Shown here: positions 42,381 to 50,804 of the stretch, piece by piece
Position numbering within the stretch: the first letter of the stretch is position 1
Layout: each line of letters starts with the position of its first letter
Source of the DNA: Anaerolineales bacterium
GTDB taxonomy: Bacteria; Chloroflexota; Anaerolineae; Anaerolineales; JABWBV01
Assembly (NCBI GenBank): GCA_020634875.1
Contig: JACKAX010000012.1
Coordinates: forward strand, 31,755 to 95,754
Direction of reading: 5' to 3'
DNA length: 64,000 nt
The notes under the pieces: generated by a model
Databases searched by the model: none
Told to the model about the DNA's origin: nothing
Seen by the model: the letters and a program-made list of their open reading frames with translations, nothing else
Translations under genes and position numbers: made by a program

Positions 42381-43292
42381 GTGCATCAATCTGTTCTTTT
42401 CCAAGACATTATACACGCCTTACAGCCCCAAAGTGAAGGCAAATACGTGGATGGCACGGTCGGGGCAGGGGGGCACGCCGCCGGAATTTTGGAAGCCTCC
42501 GCCCCAGATGGACTCCTGTTGGGCTTGGATGTGGACCCCCAGGCATTAGCCCTTGCCCGCACCCGCCTCGCCCCCTTTGGCCCCCGTGCGATGGTGATCC
42601 ACGCCTCGTACACCACCCTGCCCGAACAGTTAGCCTGCCTCGGATGGGACGCGGTGAACGGTATCGTGCTTGATTTGGGCGTCTCGTCCATGCAGTTGGA
42701 CACCGGCTCGCGCGGGTTCTCCTTCCGGGAAGATGCACCGCTCGACATGCGGTTTGACCCCACCCGCCCGGACAGTCGCACCGCTGCCGATTTAGTCAAC
42801 ACCCTCTCGGAGCGTGACCTTGCCGACCTGATCTTCCGCTACGGGGAGGAACGCCATTCCCGCCGGATCGCCCATGCCCTGGTGCAGGCCCGCCCCCTCC
42901 ACACGACCGGACAGCTCGCCCAGATCGTGGCCCGCGTAGTGCATGGCGGCGATCATCATCCTGCCCCCCGCACCTTTCAGGCGTTGCGGATTGCGGTCAA
43001 CGGCGAGTTGGAGGCGGTCGAAACGGTGCTTCCCCTGGCGATGCAGTGTCTCGTGCCGGGGGGCAGATTAGCGGTCATCGCCTTCCATTCGCTGGAAGAC
43101 CGGATCGTAAAAGAATATTTTCGACGGGAAAGCCGGGACTGTCTTTGTCCCCCCCGTCAACCTGTGTGTACCTGTGGGCACAAGGCGAGTTTGCGAGAAA
43201 TCACCCGCAAGCCCATGCAGGCCACTGAAGAAGAAATCCACGCGAACCCGCGTGCGCGGAGTGCCCGTTTACGGGTTGCAGAAAAATTATGA
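42381..43292 (+). CDS. rsmH: 16S rRNA (cytosine1402-N4)-methyltransferase RsmH
   Basis: 303 residues from a GTG at 42381, four bases past the mraZ stop; longer frames inside mraZ are not credible. The start [14 protein letters not shown] is the RsmH N-terminus (H-x-P-V-L normally). SAM-binding motifs: [16 protein letters not shown] and [15 protein letters not shown]; family signatures: [28 protein letters not shown] and the C-terminal [17 protein letters not shown] with a C-C-C-C-H metal-like loop ([14 protein letters not shown]). Its stop overlaps the next start as ATGA. Confidence 0.97.
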   Translation: MHQSVLFQDIIHALQPQSEGKYVDGTVGAGGHAAGILEASAPDGLLLGLDVDPQALALARTRLAPFGPRAMVIHASYTTLPEQLACLGWDAVNGIVLDLGVSSMQLDTGSRGFSFREDAPLDMRFDPTRPDSRTAADLVNTLSERDLADLIFRYGEERHSRRIAHALVQARPLHTTGQLAQIVARVVHGGDHHPAPRTFQALRIAVNGELEAVETVLPLAMQCLVPGGRLAVIAFHSLEDRIVKEYFRRESRDCLCPPRQPVCTCGHKASLREITRKPMQATEEEIHANPRARSARLRVAEKL

Positions 43293-43819
43293 AAACCAAA
43301 CCTCAACATTTCCTTCACGCATATAAAAACGCTCCCTGGCGAACGCAACTCCAGATGATCGGCGGGTTCTCGCTGGTTGTGGTGCTGGTGGCGTTGGTCG
43401 CAGGGGTGTATTTAAACGTGACCGCGCGGGCCGCGACGATTGGCCGCGAGATTCAGGGGATGGAAGTGACCATTTTGGAACTGCAACGCGACAACGCCGA
43501 TCTGGAAAATCAGTTGGGGATGCTCACCTCGATTCGGACAATGCAACAGCGCGCCGAAGATTTAGGCTTTCAACCCGTCAACCCCGCGGAAGTGATGTAC
43601 GTGACTGTGCCCGGCTACACCGGACGGCAGGCAGCCACTTTGGCCCCACCTCCTGGCCCGGTCACGGCTTCCGCTTCGAGCTTGCCTCCTGAATATACTC
43701 AATCTTTATTTGACTGGTTACTTGAAGTCACCCAAAACAACGTCCCCGCACGCTCGCGAACCTGGCTTCAGGGATTGGGTGCACAACCCGTGGCCCAAAG
43801 TCGTGGTGATTCTCCATGA
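43289..43819 (+). CDS. FtsL-like septum protein
   Basis: 176 residues. A bitopic membrane protein: short basic N-terminus, one membrane helix (about 27-47, [18 protein letters not shown]), then a coiled coil (about 50-85, [20 protein letters not shown]) and the short extracytoplasmic motif [10 protein letters not shown] typical of FtsL/DivIC proteins. A Pro/Ala-rich extension follows. Its position between rsmH and ftsI is the FtsL position. It overlaps both neighbours by ATGA, indicating translational coupling. Confidence 0.85.
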   Translation: MKTKPQHFLHAYKNAPWRTQLQMIGGFSLVVVLVALVAGVYLNVTARAATIGREIQGMEVTILELQRDNADLENQLGMLTSIRTMQQRAEDLGFQPVNPAEVMYVTVPGYTGRQAATLAPPPGPVTASASSLPPEYTQSLFDWLLEVTQNNVPARSRTWLQGLGAQPVAQSRGDSP

Positions 43820-45582
43820 ATGCTTCTCAAGTCTCCCGTGTCCCCTCTCTTCGTTGGCGATTTACCTCCATCGGGGCTGTTTTTGCCCTGGTGGGGGTTG
43901 TCATTTTTATTCAACTGATCCGAATTCAGATCAGTCCCCAGGCAGAGGTCTTCCGCAAGCAGAGTGCGCTGTATTCCGGCGTGTGGAAGACCCTTTCCCC
44001 CGCGCGGGGGCAGATTTACGACCGGTGGGGGCACATCCTCGCGGCCAACCGCACCGTGTATCAAATCGGCGTTGAGTACCAATCGGTCAAAGACCCCGCC
44101 AGCATCGCGTTTGCTTTGCAAGTCGTATTGGGCGAGGACTATAACCGCATTTACGGGGTGGCTGACCCAAATGCCAACCCTGAGTTGGTATACGCAGTTC
44201 TTGCCGATTATGTCCCGGCAGAGAAGGTTTTGCAGTTACAGCAGTTTTCCGACGAGATGAACGGCACCTTCGGCGAAGATCAACCGGTGCGCGACCTTTC
44301 CGGGATTATTTACACCCCGCACCTTCAGCGCAGTTACCCGGAAAACAACCTCGCTTCCAACATTCTCGGTTTTGTGAGCCGCGAGGGGAAAGGTTATTTC
44401 GGGGTTGAAGAAAAATACAATGACCTGCTTGCTGGTGTTTCCCGCACGGTATGGATGCCCAGTGATCCCAATCAGATCGAAGCCTTGCCCGACATCCCCC
44501 CCGGTGCAAGCTTGATCCTGACCATTGACCGCGAAATTCAAGACATGGTCGAAAAAGTTCTCGATGACAGTGTTTCCTTTTGGGGAGCGGAATCGGGCAC
44601 GATTGCGGTTATGGACCCTCGAACGGGCGAAATCCTGGCGATGGCAACCACCGGGCGGATCAACCTAAACGAATATTGGAAATTCACCGACACTATCGGT
44701 GGGCAAACCCCGTTTAACCAGGCCATCGGCAAAGATTACGAACCCGGCTCGGTTTTCAAAGTGCTGACGATGGCGGCTGGCCTAGACTCCGGCGCGGTAC
44801 AACCCGACACCGAGTTCCTTGACACCGGCGTGATCGAAGTGGGCGGCATCCAGATTCACAACTGGAACTATGGGGCTTGGGGGCCGCAGAGCATGACCGG
44901 GTGTATGCAGCACTCGCTTAACGTTTGTCTGGCCTGGATTGCCACGCAACTCGGCCCGCAGCGTTTTTACGATTACATGCAGGCATTTGGCTTCGGGCAC
45001 TCGACTGGAATTGACCTGTCCGGGGAAGTGGTTGGGCGTTTGAAACTGCCCGGTGACTCGAACTGGTACGCTGCTGACCTGGGGACGAACTCGTTCGGGC
45101 AGGGGCTTTCCGTCACCCCTGCACAGATGCTGATGGCAGTTTCTGCCCTGGCAAACGATGGAGAAATGGTCGTACCGCATCTGCTGTTGGGCATTGTTAA
45201 TAACGGACGCCAGTACAATCCCCCGCCACAAATTGCCGGAACGCCCATCAAACCCGAGACGGCGCGTACATTGACCGAAATGTTGGCGAATTCCCTCGAA
45301 AGTGAAGCCTCCAACGCCCTCGTGGAAGGCTACCGGGTCGCCGGCAAAACGGGCACTGCTGAAATTCCCACCCCCTACGGCTACACCAGCGATCAGACCA
45401 ACACCTCGTTCGTTGGCTGGGGGCCGGTGGATAATCCGCAGTTTTTGGTGTATGTCTGGCTTGAAAAGCCCTCTAGCTCGATCTGGGGTTCGGAAGTCGC
45501 CGCTCCGGTGTTTAGTGAAATTGTCCAACGGCTGGTCGTCTTGCTTAACATCCCCCCTGACGGCACGCTGAATGGGCAATAA
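43816..45582 (+). CDS. ftsI: Penicillin-binding protein, FtsI/PBP2-type transpeptidase
   Basis: 588 residues. A class B PBP crosslinking septal peptidoglycan. N-terminal membrane helix (about 15-37), the dimerisation domain start ARGQIYDRWGHILAANRTVY, then the transpeptidase domain with all three motifs: S-x-x-K in YEPGSVFKVLTMAAG (about residue 315), S-L-N in MQHSLNVCLAW (about 370), and K-T-G in RVAGKTGTAEIPTPYG (about 513). No PASTA domain. Its intact active site contrasts with the altered MurF and MraY encoded just downstream. Confidence 0.95.
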   Translation: MNASQVSRVPSLRWRFTSIGAVFALVGVVIFIQLIRIQISPQAEVFRKQSALYSGVWKTLSPARGQIYDRWGHILAANRTVYQIGVEYQSVKDPASIAFALQVVLGEDYNRIYGVADPNANPELVYAVLADYVPAEKVLQLQQFSDEMNGTFGEDQPVRDLSGIIYTPHLQRSYPENNLASNILGFVSREGKGYFGVEEKYNDLLAGVSRTVWMPSDPNQIEALPDIPPGASLILTIDREIQDMVEKVLDDSVSFWGAESGTIAVMDPRTGEILAMATTGRINLNEYWKFTDTIGGQTPFNQAIGKDYEPGSVFKVLTMAAGLDSGAVQPDTEFLDTGVIEVGGIQIHNWNYGAWGPQSMTGCMQHSLNVCLAWIATQLGPQRFYDYMQAFGFGHSTGIDLSGEVVGRLKLPGDSNWYAADLGTNSFGQGLSVTPAQMLMAVSALANDGEMVVPHLLLGIVNNGRQYNPPPQIAGTPIKPETARTLTEMLANSLESEASNALVEGYRVAGKTGTAEIPTPYGYTSDQTNTSFVGWGPVDNPQFLVYVWLEKPSSSIWGSEVAAPVFSEIVQRLVVLLNIPPDGTLNGQ

Positions 45583-45597
45583 TTTTCCAGATTTATT

Positions 45598-47013
45598 ATG
45601 CCACTTCTCACCGTTGCCAACGTTCTTGAAAGCCTGACCGGGTTTCGCCCTTCTAAGGCCACTCAGGTGATTACTGAAGCTGTGGTGGATGTGCGGAATG
45701 TTGGGCCAGGATCTTTGTTCATTGCTATGCGAGGGCAGGAGACCGGTCAAATTATTGCCCAAGCCTTTGAACAAGGTGCGGTTCTAGCCCTGATGGAAAT
45801 TGACCCGCTCCTAGAGTCTTGCACATTTCCTGTATATTCTCTCCGAGATGTGCCTCGAGAACTAAAAAATCAGGATTTGCCGCTTTGCCTCCGGGTTGAT
45901 GACAACCTTGCCGCTTTACACCAAATTGCGACTTTTTGGCGCAAGCATCTGGCTCATGTGACTGCAATTGCAATCGCCGGGAATTTTGGCAAAACTACAA
46001 CGAAAGATTTGGTCGCAGAAATGCTTGGCCAGCGCTACAGAACATTAACAAACACAGGCAATACCCGCAGTGACCTGGATATTCCCCTGGCCCTCACAAG
46101 TCTTACCGCCGGACATCAACGGATGGTTCTGGAAGTGAATATACCTGGACGGCTTGCATTTTTTAGCGAAATGGTGGCCCCTCGTATGGGTATTATCACT
46201 ACTGCAGGAACCCCCCAGGTGGACGAAACAGGCTTTCGTGCGGAACTGGCCTCCCACATGGCTGATCTCATCCGCATTCTCCCCTCGGACGGATACGCGA
46301 TCCTCAATTACGATGACCCCTGGATTCGAGGCATGGCCGCGCAGACTTCTGCTAATGTGCTGTTCTATGGCCTTTCTCCGCAGGCCGATGTGTGGGCGGA
46401 TGAAGTAGAAGGATTGGGGCTGGAAGGTATCCGGTTCCAATTGCACTATGGCGGCGAGGCTCTCCATTTAAAAGTGCCGATGCTAGGCCGTCACTCCGTG
46501 CATACCGCGTTACGGGCGGCAGCCGTGGGCATTCTCGAGGGGTTTTCCTGGCAGGAGATAGCTAACGGCCTGCACTTTAGTAATACCCAACTTCGCCTCG
46601 TTGCCGTCCGAAGCGATCAAGGTGCACTCCTGTTGGATGATACCTACGACGCCTCGCCCGAATCTATGCTGGCCGCCCTCAACCTGCTTGCAGAGATGCG
46701 TGGGCGCAAACTCGCCATTTTGGGCGGGATACCTGATTTGGGCCCGTTCCAGTTTCAGGGCCATCAACTCGTGGGGATGCGGGCGGCACAAATCGTGGAT
46801 GTCCTGATCACGATTGGCGAACTGGGTCGCGAAATTGCAGATGCCGCGCGTTCAGCTTGGCTCCCCAATTCCGCCATTCTCGAAATGGCGGATACCGATG
46901 AGGCCATTGCCTATCTTAACAGGTACTTGACGGCCAATGATGTGGTGTTGATCAAAGGCTCGCAGGATTTGTATTTAGACCGAATCACTGCCGCATTAGA
47001 GGCAGATGTATGA
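45598..47013 (+). CDS. MurF-like Mur ligase with altered catalytic motifs
   Basis: 471 residues in the MurF position. The fold is kept: N-terminal domain, P-loop AIAGNFGKTTTKDL (about residue 125), the GRHSVHTALRAAAVG region and the C-terminal DDTYDASPESMLAAL. But MurF hallmarks are changed: E-x-G-A-N-H-x-G-E-I reads EVNIPGRLAFF; the A-A-H-L-E-x-x-G-S motif reads TAGTPQVDETG, losing the His; the carbamylated Lys segment reads ASHMADLI; G-D-M-x-E-L-G reads GGIPDLG. ATP binding seems intact, but ligation of D-Ala-D-Ala is doubtful. It overlaps mraY-like by ATGA. Confidence 0.85.
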   Translation: MPLLTVANVLESLTGFRPSKATQVITEAVVDVRNVGPGSLFIAMRGQETGQIIAQAFEQGAVLALMEIDPLLESCTFPVYSLRDVPRELKNQDLPLCLRVDDNLAALHQIATFWRKHLAHVTAIAIAGNFGKTTTKDLVAEMLGQRYRTLTNTGNTRSDLDIPLALTSLTAGHQRMVLEVNIPGRLAFFSEMVAPRMGIITTAGTPQVDETGFRAELASHMADLIRILPSDGYAILNYDDPWIRGMAAQTSANVLFYGLSPQADVWADEVEGLGLEGIRFQLHYGGEALHLKVPMLGRHSVHTALRAAAVGILEGFSWQEIANGLHFSNTQLRLVAVRSDQGALLLDDTYDASPESMLAALNLLAEMRGRKLAILGGIPDLGPFQFQGHQLVGMRAAQIVDVLITIGELGREIADAARSAWLPNSAILEMADTDEAIAYLNRYLTANDVVLIKGSQDLYLDRITAALEADV

Positions 47014-47999
47014 GCCCCACTTCGATTGCGCTGGCTCTTGCAGGTGTGAGTTTTATGCTCACCGTGATCTGGGGGCAGACGGTCATCCGTGTCCTCCGGC
47101 ACTATCGTCTAGGAGAACGGATAACGGTGAGCAGTCCACAAGGGCATTTCACCCAATTGGGTACGCCGACGATGGGGGGGATGTTGTTTATCATCCCCAT
47201 CATGTTATTGACGTTGTTGCTCAATGGGATCAATTTGCTCGGTGTGGGCGGGGGCCTGGGCGAATCCATCCTCTTGCCCCTCGGCACCCTGATGAGTTTT
47301 GGGCTTCTCGGTTTAGTGAGTGATTGGCGGCGCATTCAAGGCCTGCATCCAAGCGGCGTGCGCCCCCGGTACAAACTGCTGATCCAGTTCGTGCTGGCTG
47401 TGATTATCGCTTACGGGTTGTGGCATTACCTCGATGTGCCGAATATGTATTTGCCCTTTTACAAAGGCGAGTTTGAAATGGGTTTCTGGTTCGTCCCCGC
47501 CGCGGCGTTGTTGATCGTGACCACAACCAACGCTACGACCTCCACAACAGGCGTGCAAGGACTGACTGGGTTGATCGCGGCGACCGCGTTTGCGGCGTAT
47601 GGCACGATTGCCAGTTTTCAGGAACAAGAGTTTATCGTACGGTTTTGTTTTACGGCAGTCGGTGCGTTGTTTGGCTTTTTGTGGTTCAACATCAAACCAG
47701 CAGAGTTGATCATGGGCTACACCGGCTCGTATGCCATTGGTGCGACCCTCGCCGTGATTGCTCTGATGACCGGGCAGTGGCCGATGTTGATCTTTATTTT
47801 CGTAATTCCGTTTTTGGAAGCAGGTTCCGCCGCCCTACAAATTATTTACTATCGGCTCACTGGCCGCCGGATTTTTCGCATGGCTCCTCTGCACCACCAC
47901 CTCGAACTTGCCGGGTGGAGCGAAACACAAATTGTGCAACGGTTTTGGTTGATTAATTTTTTAGTTGCGTTGATTGGCATAACTTTAGCGTTTTTCTAA
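47010..47999 (+). CDS. MraY-like transferase lacking conserved aspartates
   Basis: 329 residues, about ten membrane helices, in the mraY position. Family marks kept: GTPTMGG (about residue 51) and MAPLHHHLELAGWSETQIVQRFW near the C-terminus. However the residues that carry out phospho-MurNAc-pentapeptide transfer are replaced: the V-D-D-Y pair reads VSDW, N-x-x-N-L-T-D-G-L-D-G-L reads NATTSTTGVQGL, and F-M-G-D-x-G-S-L-A reads IMGYTGSYA. The frame is intact, so this is not a simple pseudogene. Either it has a non-enzymatic role or an active MraY is encoded elsewhere. Confidence 0.88.
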   Translation: MSPTSIALALAGVSFMLTVIWGQTVIRVLRHYRLGERITVSSPQGHFTQLGTPTMGGMLFIIPIMLLTLLLNGINLLGVGGGLGESILLPLGTLMSFGLLGLVSDWRRIQGLHPSGVRPRYKLLIQFVLAVIIAYGLWHYLDVPNMYLPFYKGEFEMGFWFVPAAALLIVTTTNATTSTTGVQGLTGLIAATAFAAYGTIASFQEQEFIVRFCFTAVGALFGFLWFNIKPAELIMGYTGSYAIGATLAVIALMTGQWPMLIFIFVIPFLEAGSAALQIIYYRLTGRRIFRMAPLHHHLELAGWSETQIVQRFWLINFLVALIGITLAFF

Positions 48000-48001
48000 A
48001 G

Positions 48002-49429
48002 ATGACCGCCCTCCCCTCCCTCCACTACCTCCTCATCGGTGCCGCCCGCCAGGGTACGGCGCTGGCGCGGTATCTGGCTTCGCATGGGGCGCAGGTGGTC
48101 TTGAACGATTCCCGCACCCCGGACGCGCTGGAAACGATTATCGTCAGCCTTGCCGATGTGCCTGTGAAGTGGGCCTTGGGTGGGCATCCCCTCACGCTCT
48201 TGGATGGGGTAGATGTTGTGTGCCCGTCCGGGGGCGTACCGCTCGACATGCCCCTCGTCGCTGAAGCGATCCGGCGCGGCATTCCGCTCTCGAACGACTC
48301 GCAAATCTTCCTCGACCTGTGCCCTTGCCCCACCGTCGGCATCACTGGCTCGGCAGGCAAAACCACCACGACAACGTTAGTTGGACGCATGGCGCAGAAT
48401 ACGCAATACGCAATACGCAATACGTACATCGGCGGCAACATCGGCAACCCCCTCATCTCTGCCGTGGACGAGATGACCCCCGCCGACCTCGCAGTGATGG
48501 AACTTTCGAGTTTTCAATTGGACATTATGACCCGTTCTCCTCACGTGGGCGCGGTGCTGAACATCACGCCCAACCATTTGGACCGCCACCCTTCGATGGC
48601 CGATTACACGCGGGCGAAGGCGAACATCATTGCATTTCAGACGCCAGAGGATGTGGCGGTGCTGGGGCGGGATGACGCGGGGGCGTGGGGTCTGAAAGAG
48701 ATGGTAAAAGGAAAACTGGTTACGTTCGGGCATGATCCTGTTGGCGAACTGGTCCCCGGCTGGGTCGCGGATGTTCACCTGCGCGGGGACGAGATCGTGA
48801 TTTGGGATGGTGTCCACGCGCAAACTGTGATGTCCCGTGCGGACATTTTACTGCGCGGCGAACATAATTTGGTGAACGTGATGGCCGCGTGTGCGATCAG
48901 TTTTGCAACGGAACACCTGACAGGTCTCCCGAAAGACCTGTCAGGTGTCGTCGAAGCGATGCAGGCCGGGGTGCAGAATTTCCGTGGCGTGGCGCACCGG
49001 CTGGAGTTTGTCCGTACCCTGCACGGGGCGGACTGGTACAACGACTCGATTGCCTCCGCCCCTGAACGTGTGATGGCGGGCATTCGAGCCTTCGAACGGC
49101 CCATTGTATTGTTGGCGGGCGGGCGGGACAAAAACCTGCCGTGGGAAGATTTTGCCCGGTTGGTGTGCGAACGGGTGGATCATCTCGTGCTGTTTGGCGA
49201 AAGTGCGAGGATGATTGCAAATAAGGTGAGGGCTTGCCGGGCGAAGGGGGGGCGTCCGTTGACGATGGATTGTTGTGCGGGCTTGCACGAAGCGGTGCAG
49301 GCCGCGGCAAATGTGGCCGAGGCAGGCGATGTAGTGTTGCTTTCCCCCGGCGGAACGAGTTTCGATGCGTTTCGCGACTTTGAAGCGCGCGGAGAGAGGT
49401 TTAAACAATGGGTCTTGGCATTGGCGTAA
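48002..49429 (+). CDS. murD: UDP-N-acetylmuramoyl-L-alanine:D-glutamate ligase MurD
   Basis: 475 residues. Adds D-Glu to UDP-MurNAc-L-Ala. Motifs are normal: ITGSAGKTTTTTLVGR (about residue 117), ELSSFQLD (about 166), LNITPNHLDRHPS (about 182), GEHNLVNVMAA and WYNDSIASAPERV (about 346). Two oddities lie in the coding frame: four copies of a heptamer (residues about 133-142, before YIGGNIGNPL) and a perfect palindrome coding residues about 304-316. Both are at places where relatives are shorter, so the frame appears to have absorbed repeats. It overlaps ftsW by 22 nt. Confidence 0.95.
   Translation: MTALPSLHYLLIGAARQGTALARYLASHGAQVVLNDSRTPDALETIIVSLADVPVKWALGGHPLTLLDGVDVVCPSGGVPLDMPLVAEAIRRGIPLSNDSQIFLDLCPCPTVGITGSAGKTTTTTLVGRMAQNTQYAIRNTYIGGNIGNPLISAVDEMTPADLAVMELSSFQLDIMTRSPHVGAVLNITPNHLDRHPSMADYTRAKANIIAFQTPEDVAVLGRDDAGAWGLKEMVKGKLVTFGHDPVGELVPGWVADVHLRGDEIVIWDGVHAQTVMSRADILLRGEHNLVNVMAACAISFATEHLTGLPKDLSGVVEAMQAGVQNFRGVAHRLEFVRTLHGADWYNDSIASAPERVMAGIRAFERPIVLLAGGRDKNLPWEDFARLVCERVDHLVLFGESARMIANKVRACRAKGGRPLTMDCCAGLHEAVQAAANVAEAGDVVLLSPGGTSFDAFRDFEARGERFKQWVLALA
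48398..48425 (+). repeat. In-frame heptamer tandem repeat inside murD
   Basis: AATACGC three times plus AATACGT, exactly period 7. The same unit builds the intergenic hairpin at 32731-32778. It is translated as part of NTQYAIRNTY between the P-loop helix and the conserved GGNIG segment. Confidence 0.9.
48913..48948 (+). repeat. In-frame palindromic element inside murD
   Basis: ACACCTGACAGGTCT (48913-48927) and its exact complement AGACCTGTCAGGTGT (48934-48948) flank a 6-nt loop. It is translated as part of EHLTGLPKDLSGVV, in a loop before the FRGVAHRLE motif. Confidence 0.92.
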
Positions 49430-50802
49430 AGGCGACTGGCCGGAATCAGACTTCTGGCGCTAAAAAACGGCTTGTGCAATTGGGCATTGACGTGCCGCTT
49501 TTGTTGATCCTGATCACCTTCTTGATCTTCGGGATTTTGATGGTGTATTCGGCCAGCTGGGACTTTTCGCTCGCGATTTATGACTCCGCGACGTATATTT
49601 TTGAACGGCAGTTGTTGTGGATTGCCATTGGGATCGTTGTTGCGACCGGAGCCGCGTTTTTTGATTATCACCGTTGGAAACGGCTGGCGGTGCCTGCAAT
49701 GTTGATCACGATTTTGGGTCTGTCCGCCGTGCTCATCGTGAGCGAAATTCGTTTGAACGCGGCTCGTTCGTTGTTTCAAGGGTCGTTTCAACCTTCGGAA
49801 CTGGCAAAAATCGTCATGATTATTTATCTTGCGGTTTGGTTGGATTCGAAACGTGAACATCTGCATGATGTGAGTTTTGGGTTACTCCCGTTGGCAGGCA
49901 TTTTAGGGTTTGTCGGTGGGTTGATCTTTTTGCAACCCGATTTGAGCGCCGTACTGACCATCATCGCCCTGGGCGGGTTGCTGTTCTTCCTGGCAGGTGG
50001 CGATTTGAAGCAAATTGTGCTTTTGCTCGTGGTAGCAGCCGTGGTCGGTTGGTTGGTGGTCGCGGTTAGCCCTACCGGACAAATCCGCGTGGCGAGTTAT
50101 TTGGACGGAGTGCGCGACCCAACTTCGGCTTCGTACCACGTTCGCCGTTCGCTCGAAGCCTTTGTCAAAGGTGGCTGGTTTGGTGTAGGTATTGGCAAGG
50201 CGGATACCAAACTGACCGGCCTCCCGGTGCCGCCCACTGATAGCATTTACGCAGTCATTGGTGAAGAAACAGGTGTGTTAGGCGCGTTGGGCGTGGTGTT
50301 GATGTACGGTGCGTTGCTTTGGCGTGGCCTGAAGATTTCCCACTGTGCGCCCGATACCCTTGGTGCATTGCTGGCGGGCGGGCTGACGTTATGGATTGTC
50401 ATGGAAGCATTCATCAACATGGCGGTGATGGTTGGCCTGGCCCCCTTTGCCGGGAATGCTTTGCCTCTGATCAGCGCAGGCGGCTCCAACATGGTGGTTA
50501 CGATGTTGGCGATGGGCGTTATCTTGAATGTTTCTCGGTTGGGCGCGCAAGCCGAAGAAGAAGCCCCCAGCCATGTCAGTCCTGTGTTGGATTTCCGTAG
50601 TCGGAAAACGGCGTATTACGCCAAAACCGTGCCGACCGCAACATTGAAACCCGATGCGGTTCCCGAAAAAACCGCGCGCCGTCGTCGCCCGATGGCCTCA
50701 CATCCGAGCCTGTTCCGCTCAAATCCGTTTCGCTCAAACCCGTTTCGCCCGCGCAACCGGGAACGCATTCCCCGCGAAGGGAGCGATGGTGAAGGTGAAT
50801 AA
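49408..50802 (+). CDS. ftsW: Peptidoglycan glycosyltransferase FtsW (SEDS family)
   Basis: 464 residues, starting within the end of murD. SEDS polymerase of septal glycan strands, partner of FtsI. Ten membrane helices; LLILITFLIFGILMVYSAS is the first, followed by QLLWIAIGIVVATGAAFFDY. Family signatures: FQPSELAKIVMIIYLA (about residue 130), RVASYLDGVRDPTSASYHVRR (about 231, shortened here to family form), and PPTDSIYAVIGEETGVLGA with the PLISAGGSNMVVTMLAMG loop. A basic Pro/Arg-rich cytoplasmic tail of about 80 residues follows, longer than usual. Confidence 0.95.
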   Translation: MGLGIGVKATGRNQTSGAKKRLVQLGIDVPLLLILITFLIFGILMVYSASWDFSLAIYDSATYIFERQLLWIAIGIVVATGAAFFDYHRWKRLAVPAMLITILGLSAVLIVSEIRLNAARSLFQGSFQPSELAKIVMIIYLAVWLDSKREHLHDVSFGLLPLAGILGFVGGLIFLQPDLSAVLTIIALGGLLFFLAGGDLKQIVLLLVVAAVVGWLVVAVSPTGQIRVASYLDGVRDPTSASYHVRRSLEAFVKGGWFGVGIGKADTKLTGLPVPPTDSIYAVIGEETGVLGALGVVLMYGALLWRGLKISHCAPDTLGALLAGGLTLWIVMEAFINMAVMVGLAPFAGNALPLISAGGSNMVVTMLAMGVILNVSRLGAQAEEEAPSHVSPVLDFRSRKTAYYAKTVPTATLKPDAVPEKTARRRRPMASHPSLFRSNPFRSNPFRPRNRERIPREGSDGEGE

Positions 50803-50804
50803 CG

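Noticed and set aside
44782..45774. 330-residue minus-strand frame
   Set aside because: Antisense of ftsI, which carries all three PBP motifs.
47010..47999. mraY pseudogene
   Set aside because: The frame is full length, overlaps its neighbours precisely and keeps other family motifs, so it is reported as an altered but intact gene.
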